This document shows positions 32,173 through 41,803 of a DNA stretch of 64,000 nucleotides, piece after piece (position 1 is the stretch's first letter; each line of letters opens with the position of its first letter). The stretch covers positions 1 through 64,000 of the forward strand of contig JAIWNE010000089.1 in the NCBI GenBank assembly GCA_025331445.1, read 5' to 3'. Source of the DNA: Blakeslea trispora. Its lineage: Eukaryota > Mucoromycota > Mucoromycetes > Mucorales > Choanephoraceae. The position numbers and the translations under genes are program-made. A model generated the notes under the pieces. It saw nothing but the letters and a program-made list of their open reading frames with translations, was not told the DNA's origin and searched no databases.

Positions 32173-32580
32173 TTAAGAAGGAATTTTGATTTCTCTACGA
32201 GAGTCAGTGATATGTCTATCCAAGGTTTGTTGAGGATTTCCTTTTGACTGAAGCATTGGAGAGACACTTCTAAGGTGTGAAAAACTAGGCCCTTCACCAA
32301 AACTTTTTTGGGTATCTGGCATATATGATGCGCTAACAGACGAACAGTCACCTTGAATCGAAATTCCTTTCAAAGCACTAGCTATACTGATTCGATCTGT
32401 TACTATACTCGAATTGCTATTGTCCTCAATCTCTTGAGCTTCAGGCTCATAAAGAAACTGAAGCTCTTCTGCTAGTGATTCGTTGTCAGAGCCAATGTAC
32501 TGACCACTTCTAGAGACACTATTTAACTCTTGTAACCTAGGCGAGCTTCTGGTAGAAATAGCAGCTTCAGTGTCGGACAT
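32173..32580 (-). CDS. Hypothetical Ser-rich protein
   Basis: 135 aa beginning MSDTEAAISTRSSPRLQELN, rich in Ser, Gln and acidic residues, ending DSRREIKIPS. I do not recognise it. It has codon-like composition and an ATG with an acceptable context, but no homologue in the window and no visible domain. It may be a host exon, or part of the mobile DNA around it. Confidence 0.35.
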   Translation of the reverse strand: MSDTEAAISTRSSPRLQELNSVSRSGQYIGSDNESLAEELQFLYEPEAQEIEDNSNSSIVTDRISIASALKGISIQGDCSSVSASYMPDTQKSFGEGPSFSHLRSVSPMLQSKGNPQQTLDRHITDSRREIKIPS

Positions 32581-32714
32581 ATCCTCATTTTGCGGAAAAT
32601 CTCTCTGGTTATCAAAACATCTATTACTGAAATTTGAGAAAAATTAATTTGCAGTCACGTGATCTTCGCCTTATGAACAATTGACCATAGCGTAGCGAAG
32701 GTGCTAACTTTGTT

Positions 32715-32732
32715 ACCGAACGTAGGTTCGGT
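32715..32732. repeat. Perfect hairpin ACCGAAC-GTAG-GTTCGGT
   Basis: 7-bp stem with a 4-nt loop, followed directly by the 18-mer GGTTTGTAATATGCTCGT (32730-32747), which recurs near Helitron 2 at 52758-52775 in the opposite orientation. Confidence 0.8.
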
Positions 32733-32843
32733 TTGTAATATGCTCGTCATATATGTACTAAAATTTCGAATTAATTATTTTCAGGTCGCGTGATATGAGA
32801 ATTTAGTTCCTCGACGCGGATGAGCAATGATTACATTACATAG

Positions 32844-33185
32844 TGTTATATTCCAAGAATATAACAGGCACAAAATATAATAAAAGTTTAAAGACGAGTA
32901 AAGTTGATTAGAACCAGAACGGCCAAAAAAGATAGATATGAATCTGATCCGCGTTTATTTCAAATATGTGCCTAGTATTTATACTTTTTACGATGACTGA
33001 GTAACAATCCTTAATTTAACTGAGTGACATGGATAATAGCTTATTTTTGGTGTGATGGATAAAGAGTGAGTACCTCTTGTGTATAAACCATAATTCACTA
33101 TTTGTGCTTCAATCCAAGTGTACTTGATACAAATGAAGTGTGATCCGATCTTTTATTTTAGACTGAGTTTAGATGTCAATTAAGC
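32844..33185 (-). repeat. Solo LTR, same family as 59894-60235
   Basis: The reverse complement aligns along its length with the LTR preceding the gag at 60312, including AAATAAAAGATCGGATCACACTTC, CACATATTTGAAATAAACGC and the end CTGTTATATTC..ATATAACA. No flanking coding remnant. The right boundary is uncertain by about 10 bp and no exact target duplication is seen. Confidence 0.8.
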
Positions 33186-33295
33186 TATAGCCAGTTATAA
33201 CTGTAGAGCCGTGAGCACGTTTAGGTCTATATTATAACTCAGATAGGGTAAAATGTAGGCTGTATACAACGCATAGATTAAGCCTGAACCAGGCT

Positions 33296-33330
33296 GGGAG
33301 GGGGTTCAAGGGGGAGGGTCGTCCCTCCCC
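33296..33330 (+). repeat. G-rich tract and hairpin at Helitron 1 5' side
   Basis: GGGAGGGGGTTCAAGGGGG plus AGGG satisfies a G-quadruplex pattern. The second half forms a perfect stem GGGGAGGG-TCGT-CCCTCCCC (33311-33330). The counterpart in Helitron 2 is at 58897-58934. Confidence 0.85.
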
Positions 33331-35304
33331 TTCATGCGAATCATTGTTGATTTAATTTTTAATGAATGAGCTTATATTTTGAAAATTAATTAGTGTTTTT
33401 TTTTCTCTCTTTTACTAAAACTGTTTATACAATAACAATGAACAATCAGCCTACTGAAGTTTCTCGCATCTGCTCCACCTGTCGAAGAGAACATTTACAT
33501 CCAAGATTTGCTACCTACAATTTGTGTCGAGTAAGCAGATACTCTCGTTATTCCATTTTAGCATATTTTAAATTCTTTCTTTGTTTTTTTTACTAGACGC
33601 AACAAAACGCCAGATATGCCAACAGGAAACAAAACGAACAGTCCATTAGACGTAGAGGTAGACGTACTCAATATCCCGCTGCATACATCACGGAAATAGA
33701 TCGCCTTCAGCCTTTCGATCTTGAATCTATGGACAAAGTTTGTGCTGACTGCGGCGCTAAGCACTGGGAAGCTGAGTTACCCACACAATGCACTTCCCAA
33801 AACAAATTTTGGATGAGCTGTTGTAAGGCGGGAGCTGTAAAACAAGAAACCCTTCAGTCGCCTCCTGAATTCTCAAAGACTTTACTTGAAGAAATGAGTA
33901 CAAGAGGTCGTCTCTTTAGAGATAATATTAGAAGATACAATGCAGCTTTTGCTTTTACGTCTTTAAGATGCGAAGTTAGCAATAGTAACCTTAGCAATAT
34001 GCCTTTTCAGATTCATGGTCAGATGTATCATATGCAAGGTCCTCTTTTGTCTGAGGAAGATACGAATGCTAGATATGCTCAATTGTATATCTTTGATCCT
34101 CAGTATGCAGCTTCAGTCAGATCCACAAATAACAATGATTTGGATAGGGACATTATAAGTAACTTAACTTTGATGCTTCATGAACAAAATCCTTTTGTCA
34201 CATTGTATAACACTGCACATGAGATTCTCATGAACACTGAAAACATTGAAAATGAAACTCCTTTTGTCCAAATTTACCCATCAATGAGGATTGAGTTAGT
34301 AGCTGGATCAGATCGTCGCACTGAAAACCTTCCTACTTCTGATGAAGTTGCTGGTATTATCCCCAATGAGCATAACGCCAAAGGCTTCAGAGACATCCGT
34401 ATCTATCTTCGTGATAGTGAAGATGAATACTACTACACAAACATCTCACAGAACCATACTCTGTACATGCCATTGCATTATACGCTTCTGTTTCCTGCTG
34501 GTGATTTGGGTTGGCATTTGGGCTTGAGATTGAATGATGGATCAGCCCGCTTAACTCAAAGAGCCTATTATCGCTACAGACTGCATCAAAGAGCAAGCGA
34601 GTATCCAATTCTCTTCTTAGGCAAAAGATTGTTTCAACAATACTTGGTAGACGCCTGGGCCATTTGTGACCAAAATAAACTTGATTGGATTAGAAACCAT
34701 CAATCCAATACAAGAGCTGATCTCTACAATGGCTTACAAGATGCTCTCATTAACGACGACGTTGATGCTGCTTCTTTGGGTAGAGAGTTTATCCTCCCAA
34801 GTAGCTACACTGGTGGCCCCCTTTTCATGGCTAAGCTTTATCAAGATTCCATGACCATTGTAAGATATTTTGGCAAACCTTCTCTGTTCATCACCTTTAC
34901 AGCCAATCCAAGATGGATTGAAATTCAAAGAGAATTATTGCCTGGACAAAATGCCTCAGATCGACCTGACTTAGTTACAAGAGTGTTTGACATGAAAGTA
35001 AAAGCATTGTTGAAAGACTTGAAGACAAAACAAGTTTTTGGATCATACAGGGGCTTAGTCAGAACTATTGAGTACCAAAAACGTGGACTTCCACATCTAC
35101 ACTTACTTTTGTTCTTGGATCCCACACAAAATATTGAAATTTTAGAAAAGATTGACAAAATCATTTCGGCTGAGTTACCATGCAAGGAATCTGATCCTGA
35201 ACTTTATAAAATTATCACTAAAAACATGGTTCATGGTCCTTGCGGTGATCTCAACCCAAAGTCCCCGTGTATGGCCAAAGATAGCAATGGTCGGCTTAAG
35301 TGTA

Positions 35305-36637
35305 CAGTCAGAACGAAAAAAAAGATAATTTTTTAAATTCCGACAAGGTCATCATGAGGGATGAGGACCATTTTACTTGTTGTTCAGTCAATACTTCTTA
35401 GTTAACCGAGCTTTCTTTTTTCGGATCATACACTTTCAAATGTCTAATTAATAAAATTATAAAAAAAATTGGGGCAAAAGATGTGTTTTATTTTTGGATT
35501 GCTTGCCTAGGAGTCAATTGAGCCTCCTTTGGAAGCAATCACTTTTTTCATGCGTGATGGCATGCTTGAAACAGTTTTATCGAGGTATTCGACAGTGATA
35601 CTGTTCCAAGCATTCACCAGCATCTCCTCATTGCTTTTCTGGCCTTTAAACCTGGACCAGTCTTGATGGAAGCGTCGCTTCATTTCACTCCAGACGTTCT
35701 CAATGGGGTTGAGATCAGGGGATTGAGCAGGCCACTCTATTTTCTCAGCCCCATTAAGATCCCTCCACTCCTTGGCTGCCTGGGCAGTGTGGATGCTGGC
35801 ATTGTCTTCCATCAAGACGGATCCAGGATTGCTCCGGAGAAAGTCCAGAAGAACAGGCTTGTAGATCAGGTCTACAAAATCCCTGCTTGTTCTTTTGTCT
35901 TTGGGCAAGAACACCAACTCGGACTTGTTGTGGCCACAAATAGCCCCCCAAACCATAACGCTGGTCCTTCCACTCTTGAAGGAAGGTTTCAAGCAGTCCT
36001 TCTTGTACTTCTCCTCGAGCAGTCTCCAGACTTTTTTTTGCAAGATATCCTTGCCGATTTCCACGCTGGACTCATCTGTCCAGACGACTTGCTTCCATTG
36101 CTCTATTGTCCAGTTTCGGTGAGCTTTGGCAAATTGAAGCCTCTTCTCCATATGGGCTTCCTTTAGAAAAGGCTTCTTAGCCGCAACTCTCTTGTTGTAA
36201 CCCAAACCATGCAACTCCTTTGCAATGGTTTGGGTGTGCACCCTTACTGGCAGCTCTTGCTGCAAAAAGCAAGCGTAACAGATCTGTCCTTTTGGATGGC
36301 TCTCTTCAGAACTCTCTTGCTTCGTTCGTCAAGAGATTTGGGTCTTTCAGAGCCCCCAGCTCTTTCAACGGTACCTCTAGCTTGAAATCTCTTGATGGTC
36401 CTGTTAACAGTGACTGGGTTAATTCCAAGTTCTTGGGCAATTTCGATCTGTGGTTGGTTTCTTTGCCAACGATCAACGATGATAGCTTTGAGTTCAGTGG
36501 ATAATTGAGGCATATTGTGAGTTTTAAAGAATTTTATTAAGAAAGAGAGGTAGAATGATGGGAATGTAAGACGTGTCATACATTTACCCTTCTTTTGCGG
36601 AGTCTAAAAAAATTATCTTTTTTTTTCGTTCTGACTG
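35305..36637 (-). mobile_element. Tc1-like transposon (1,333 bp) inside Helitron 1 Rep
   Basis: TIRs CAGTCAGAACGAAAAAAAAG at 35305 and its reverse ending at 36637, flanked by TA (35303-35304, 36638-36639). Removing it and one TA rejoins the Rep frame as CTKRFPKAF, matching the CxKxFPK motif of Helitron Reps. Confidence 0.93.
35507..36513 (-). pseudogene. Tc1-type transposase, DD34E, single frameshift
   Basis: Starts MPQLSTELKAIIVDRWQ (36513) with the paired helix-turn-helix region (QIEIAQELGINPVTVNRTIKRF). After RSVTLAF the frame closes near 36244, and the remainder continues in another frame from about 36265 (QQELPVRVHTQTIAKEL). The catalytic motifs are all present: VVWTDESSVEI, VLMEDNASIHTA and SPDLNPIENVWSEMKRR, with Asp, Asp and Glu at the usual spacing. 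One extra T in the TTTTT run near 36257 would restore a single frame of about 335 aa, so the copy is either freshly broken or a sequencing undercall. Confidence 0.92.
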
Positions 36638-37154
36638 TACAAAACGTTTTCCAAAAGCTTTTTCGGAAGAAACTGTTTTGAGCGAAAACGAATATGCAAC
36701 CTACAAGCGATCGACAATTGTCCAATATCCATACACCATCCCTATTCCTCTAAGATACCGTTGTGACCGTTTGAATATCGACAATAGATGGATCGTGCCT
36801 TATAATCCATATCTCTCAAAGAAATATAAGGCTCACATAAATGTTGAATGCTGTCAAGGTGTTTCTACCATCAAGTACATCAATAAATATGTCTACAAGG
36901 GCTCTGATCGCACTACATTAAGACTGAGTGACATGAGAGACGAAATTGAAAAGCATCTCCAAGGAAGATACATAGGCCCAACTGAAGCATTCGGACGTAT
37001 TTTCAAATACAAAGTTCATGAAGAAGATCCCACTGTTACAACTTTGGCCCTTCATCTTCCTAATGAACAGCCTGTGTACTTTGCTGAGGATGCATATGCA
37101 CCTCAAATTCAAGACATTTTGGCAAATAGCAGTTCGCACTACGGGAAATTTTTC

Positions 37155-37235
37155 TCCGATTTCTTAAATTTTCTTAAAAAAGTCAGAGGTTTTCTTAAAT
37201 TTTCTTCATGTTCTTAAGTTTTCTTAAGTTTTCCT
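37155..37235. repeat. Left subterminal repeats (TTTTCTTAAG)
   Basis: Repeated TTTCTTAAATTTTCTTAA / GTTTTCTTAAG units. The same unit array is at the right end, 38555-38690. Confidence 0.85.
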
Positions 37236-37431
37236 CAAAATATATTTTCCAAAATTTTTTGTGACTTTGATTGTCGTGTCTGTAGCTGTAATCCTAAATT
37301 CCAGCCAATCATATTAAATATCTAGTTGTCTTTTTTTTTCTCGTTTTAATTATTTTTCACCAATTCCTACGCAATTCACACGCTTTTACACGAATAACCC
37401 TTTTATCAATAATACTTTAAACAGCAACTCA

Positions 37432-38130
37432 TGCTCCAAAGAGTCCTTGTGATTGAGTCTCAAGGTGTTTCTTAAAATCTGGATGAACTTGCTAACACAG
37501 TTAACAAGTTAGAACAAGATGGCAGTTCCTTAAGGGAAGAGATGACTTTATTGAAAAATAGTAGTTTGAAATCTAGTAAACAACGTGTCCACTTTTGCTT
37601 TGCTTACTGAAAATAACGCGACGTCTGATGTCGCACTCAACAGTCTACTCTTGGACAACTTGAGCCCCTTGGGAGAGCAGTACCTTGTCTTGCCCTTGTG
37701 TAAATCTGACAAAGAACATGAAGAACATATTGATATGGCTTGTTATGGAATGTAAGTTATAGGCGTTTTACTTTTGCTATTTCAAATTACTAATGCTCTA
37801 CTCGCAGGGATGTATATTCAAATTTGTCACTTCTCGCATTGGATCCAAGCATAGAGCACCCTTTTGTTGAGAGCCATATGCAATACCGTGCTGAAGGTAT
37901 ATCTTATTTCTTATTTTTTGAATTATTGATTGTACTAACTTGACTTCTTCTATATGTAGTAGATAGAACTATTGACAACTCCTATCTAAAGAAAGAGAGG
38001 ATGCTCTTCAACAAAAAGGTAGGAAATGGATTATGCAGCAACAACATACACACACATACTAGATTGATAACTAATGTATTATTACTAGAAGCCTAATGCT
38101 GGCAAAAGAATAAGAACATTCAGAAGATAA
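37432..38130 (+). pseudogene. Intron-containing coiled-coil gene of unknown function within the CACTA-type element
   Basis: Reading across several frames gives NLDELANTVNKLEQDGSSLREEMTLLKN (coiled-coil heptads), then LLLDNLSPLGEQYLVLPLC...HIDMACYGM, an intron (GTAAGT..CGCAG, about 37752-37808), DVYSNLSLLALDPSIEHPFVESHMQYRAE, a second intron ending at about 37960, TIDNSYLKKERMLFNKK, a third intron, and a basic end KPNAGKRIRTFRR with stop. An in-frame TAA occurs early (GVS-stop-NLDEL). It may be the accessory gene of this CACTA family or captured host sequence; I recognise no domain. Confidence 0.5.
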
Positions 38131-38451
38131 GGTACGGTAGTTATATTGTCAAGAGGTGAGGTTCTATTTTCCAAGCTTTAGTATCGCACGATGAAGTTAT
38201 TATAGGTTATTTCAAGACAAGATGATGATAACAAAGTTAAGTACTGCCTATTGTAGTCTTTTGCTTAAAGCTTGAATATATATTCTATTTAAATAAACGA
38301 TGCTGCCTATTCTATAATGTATTGCAATGCAATAAACAACCCTAAACAAATGTAATCAATTAAATATAATGCATTTTGATTGGCCTAAAAAAAGAAAAAC
38401 AAAAAAAAGCCTCAGTTTGACCTATTTTATTGTATGATGGAGAGTGATGAG

Positions 38452-38521
38452 GAGTGTTGTAGAGTGTTGTAGAGTGCTGTAGAGTGTTGTAGAGTGTTGT
38501 AGAGTGCTGTAGAGTGTTGTG
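38452..38521. repeat. 10-bp minisatellite with a 30-bp higher-order period
   Basis: Seven tandem copies of GAGTGTTGTA; every third copy is GAGTGCTGTA, so the array reads A-A-B-A-A-B-A. Confidence 0.92.
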
Positions 38522-38554
38522 GAGCGAAGGAAAGAGAAGGAAGGCAAATGAAGA

Positions 38555-38690
38555 TTTCTTAGTTTTTCTTAAGTTTTCTTAATTTTTAGGAAAAAAGTCC
38601 TTAAGTTTTCTACACGAATGAAAAAAGTGTGGGTAAACTTAAGAAGTTTTTCTTAAATTTTCTTAAGTTTTCTTAAGTTTTCCCCATTTC
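38555..38690. repeat. Right subterminal repeats (TTTTCTTAAG)
   Basis: At least six TTCTTAAG/TTCTTAAT units, partner of the left array at 37155-37235. Confidence 0.85.
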
Positions 38691-39637
38691 AAAAAATTAA
38701 AATCCCAGCCAAAATTTCCCGTTGTGTCGATGTTGATTGCTTATTTCAAATACTATCAAAGCAATCCGACGAGTCAAAAGCATCTCTATCAAGATTTCCC
38801 AAACCATTTTGTTTGGAAACAAGACTCAAAGAGCTGGGTTCCACGCAAGAGAGGTTTTGCAATTGGAAGAATTCCTTTTTGTAGTCCTACATGTGGCGAG
38901 CGTTTTTACCTAAGACTTCGCTTAATCAATGTTGCAGGCTTTAAACCATTTGATGAACTAAAGAATGTCAATGGAGTTCAATGTGCAACCTTTAAGCAAG
39001 CATGTGTTCAATTGCATTTAATTGAGGATGACCAAGAATGGACGAAATGCTTTCAAGAAATTTATCTCTTTTCCTCTGGTCATACCCTCCGCAACTTATT
39101 TGTCACTGCTTTAGTATTTGGACAGCTCATTGATCCCATGTCACTTTGGCTTGGATTTTGCTATTTCATATGCGATGATTTAAAGCACAAGTTGGAACAG
39201 ACGCTTCCTAAACATGCTCTGTTACACATGTCAACAGACATATCAGCCTTTTACAACGAGCAAACCTCAATGGACTACGGCCTTCATCTAATTGAAGAAA
39301 AGCTTAAAAATTTTAGCAAATTTCTTAGCGATTTTGATCTGCCTTATAACAAGTATAACAGGGCAACCGAGTTTGGTCAAATCAATGTAGAAGGCAGTAA
39401 CACGGGTAATCCTCTGATCGATGAGCGGTTGTTGTACAACCATCAAGATGAAGAATTAGCCTACAGATCCAAATATGAAATCTTTAATGCAGATCAAAAA
39501 CAGGCTTTCGATTTTATAGTTCACAAATTCCAGTCTTTTGATTTAGCAACTGACTCCGACTCTTCTGATTCTGACAACAACATGTGCTTCTTTTTGCATG
39601 GGCCAGCTGGTACCAATAAGACTGTTGGAAAGGTAGT

Positions 39638-39962
39638 TGTTATATGAATGTATTATCGATAAGAACAAGGGATAAATTCTGTGAGAATTTGTATAGACTT
39701 TTATTTATGAAAAATAGAAGAAGGGACTAATAATCTAATGAACTTGATCCCTATTTATACTTAAATGAAGCGGACAGTTAATCTTGCTGAAGGACTGGTA
39801 ATTTAATCGAAAAGAAATTTCTTTTGACAGGACTTCTCTGTACCTGACGATTTATGATCCTGACTAAGCTTAAATAAGAAAATAAAATAATTGTAATATA
39901 GGAGCAATACGATTTAAGTGCTATGAGCATGGTTTTGATAGAGTTATTGTGTGAGAGTGACA
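39638..39962 (-). repeat. LTR-like insertion next to the Helitron 1 P-loop
   Basis: On the minus strand it would begin TGTCACTCTCACAC and end CATATAACA, 325 bp, i.e. TG..CA ends as in an LTR. It sits just after the codons for GTNKT, and the frame resumes near 40080 with KTFVYNTL. No clear 5-bp duplication and no second copy in the window, so it is tentative. The 39963-40070 stretch is also foreign to the gene. Confidence 0.45.
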
Positions 39963-41451
39963 ATAATTGGAATCTCCATTTATTTAGCTATTTCTATCTT
40001 TCAGTGCGAGCAGGTCTATAATGAGATCCTTGTCTTCACTACTTCAAGTATGATTTTGCTTTATTATGTGAGTGTCCTCAACAAAGACTTTTGTATACAA
40101 TACTTTATGCAACTACTTTAGAGGTCAAAAGAAAATTGTTTTGTGTGTCGCTTCGTCAGGTATCGCTTCTTTGCTTTTAACTGGAGGATGTACCTCTCAT
40201 TTTAGATTCAAAATTCCTCTCAAGCTGAATAAGTCATCGACATGCAATATTCAAAAGAATGATAAATTGGGTGAATTACTTCGCCAAACATCTCTAATCA
40301 TTTAGGACGAAGTTCCTATGCAAAATAAGACATGCTTTGAAGCTGTCGATCGTACTCTAAGAGATGTCTGCAGTAATCAGTCGCTTTTTGGTGGTATCCC
40401 TGTTGTTTTGGGTGGCGATTTTGCTCAAATTCCTCCTGTTATCAAGAATGGAACTAGAACTTCTATTGCAGAAGCTTCTATCAAGCATTCATACATTTGG
40501 CGTCAAACTTATATTCTTCACCTTCATATGAATATGCGTGTAGTAGGCACTTCACCAAATGATGTCCATTTTAAAAAATGGCTTTACTTGATGACCTACA
40601 ATACTAGAATGCAAAATACAAGAATACCTCTCCCTCAATACATATCAAAATGCATGCTTTAACTGATCTAATTGCCAAGGTGTATTCCTCTGAGAACCTT
40701 ATACAAGCACTCAACAATCCAAGCCTTCTTTACAAATCAGCCATTCTCACTTTTAAGAATAGCGTAGTAGATTCAATTAATGAAGAAGTGCTCAACTTGA
40801 TGCCTGGAGAACCTGTCACCTTGATCTCTGCAGATAAAGCTGATTATTCTGACGAGGAAAACAGCAACAACGAAGTCTATCGAGTTTCAAATGAGTACTT
40901 GCAAACGCTGAATCCAGGCAACTTTTCTCCTGTTAAGTTGACCTTAAAAGTAGGCTGTATTGTAATGCTACTTAGATATTTGAATCCTCAAAAAGACCTG
41001 TGCAATGGTACAAGACTTATCATCAAAAACATTGGCCAATATGTGCTTGAAGTTATAGTTATGAATGATCAAAATGATGGCGATCAGCAAATCGAGTTTA
41101 TTCCTAGAATAACTCTTACTACTTGTGAAGATGATTATCCGTTTATTCTGTCAAGAAAACAATTTCCTATTAAGCTAAGCTTTGCTATGACTATAAATAA
41201 GTCACAAGGCCAGTCCCCAACAAATGTAAGAATCAATCTTAGATCACCTCTTTTTACACACGGACAATTATATGTCGCTTTCTCTAGATCTACCAACCTA
41301 CAAGGAATACACGTCTTACTTGAACCTAAATCACAGAATCAACAAACATCATGCACAGATAGCTTTACAGATAATACCATTTATCCCAAATTACTTTTAT
41401 AAACAGCAAATATAATCACTTTTTAGACTAAAACCTGCCGTTGAGAGGTGT

Positions 41452-41476
41452 GTAGTGTGTGTGTGTGTGGGGGGGA
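41452..41476. repeat. (TG)n and G-run
   Basis: GTGTGTGTGTGTGTGG followed by GGGGG, within the last 90 bp of Helitron 1. Confidence 0.85.
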
Positions 41477-41536
41477 AATGGCAGGATCGAAACCGCAGGC
41501 GACGACGGCCGTAAGCGAGCGTAGCGAGTAGGTCGG

Positions 41537-41803
41537 CTAGTCTTCTAATACGGAGTTTTCTTGTTCAGTAGATTCAACTGATGTTAGTTCATCGTCATAA
41601 GCATGCAAGCGCTGCTCATCATTTTCGTTTTCAAAATGAAGGTCTTCGTTATTGTTTGGATTTTTAAAGTCTAAAACAGAAACGGATATTTATCGTAATG
41701 TAAATACGAGTAACATGTTACGTTAAAACAAAAAGCCACTACCTTGATTCATTTCATAAAAATCTGAAGGACCAAATGGCTGCTTCAAAGATAAATTAAC
41801 CAT
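41537..41803 (-). CDS. Small acidic hypothetical protein, two exons, ending at the Helitron 1 terminus
   Basis: Exon 1 is 41803-41743 and exon 2 is 41670-41537, with a 72-nt intron GTAGTG..TTTTAG. The join is in frame and gives 64 aa: MVNLSLKQPFGPSDFYEMNQ then an acidic tail with NNNEDLHFENENDEQRLH. The stop codon TAG is formed by the CTAG at the presumed Helitron 3' end. It may therefore be the 5' part of a gene cut by the Helitron. Function unknown. Confidence 0.5.

Larger units (their letters stand above)
37137..38726. mobile_element. CACTA-type non-autonomous element (1,590 bp) inside Helitron 1 Rep
   Basis: Ends CACTACGGGAAATTTT at 37137 and, reversed, CACAACGGGAAATTTT ending at 38726. 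Target duplication TCG at 37134-37136 and 38727-38729. Removing it restores the Helitron frame as NSSS-MLIAYF. Its left terminus matches the element starting at 10033. It carries an intron-containing gene remnant but no Tnp2 homologue. Confidence 0.88.
33438..41402 (+). pseudogene. Helitron Rep/helicase, broken by insertions and mutations
   Basis: Exon 1 is 33438-33530, followed by a 66-nt GTAAGC..TAG intron, then a long coding region from 33597. The N-terminal part (ICSTCRREH..; CADCGAKHWEAE) leads to the Rep domain: ITFTANPRWIEIQRELL, the two-His motif GLPHLHLLLFLD (about 35085), and YINKYVYKG with the Rep tyrosine region (about 36880). The helicase part has HGPAGTNKT (normally GTGKT; about 39597), FGGIPVVLGGDFAQIPPV and FAMTINKSQGQSP. 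Breaks: Tc1 insertion after LKCT, CACTA-type insertion after ANSSS, foreign DNA from about 39625 to 40070 just after the P-loop, TAG at 40303-40305 where Helitron 2 has Trp, and a frame change near 40645. Rep would nick and rejoin the element during rolling-circle transposition. Confidence 0.92.
33290..41540 (+). mobile_element. Helitron 1 (with three insertions in its Rep/helicase gene)
   Basis: A Helitron Rep/helicase gene spans 33438-41402. The 5' side has a G-rich hairpin at 33296-33330 that recurs at the matching position of Helitron 2. The 3' side ends plausibly at CTAG (41537-41540) followed by T, matching the CTRR|T rule for Helitrons, preceded by a GC-rich segment with GCGAGCGTAGCGAG. 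The exact 5' end is not resolved. Nested inside: Tc1 (35305-36637), CACTA-type element (37137-38726) and LTR-like DNA (about 39638-39962). Confidence 0.75.

Noticed and set aside
38452..38521. CRISPR-like array
   Set aside because: The units are 10 bp with no spacers; it is a minisatellite in eukaryotic DNA.
39638..39962. Intron instead of an insertion in Helitron 1
   Set aside because: The foreign segment interrupts the P-loop region, has TG..CA ends, is much longer than the other introns here, and the adjoining flank (39963-40070) is also foreign. An intron is not fully excluded.
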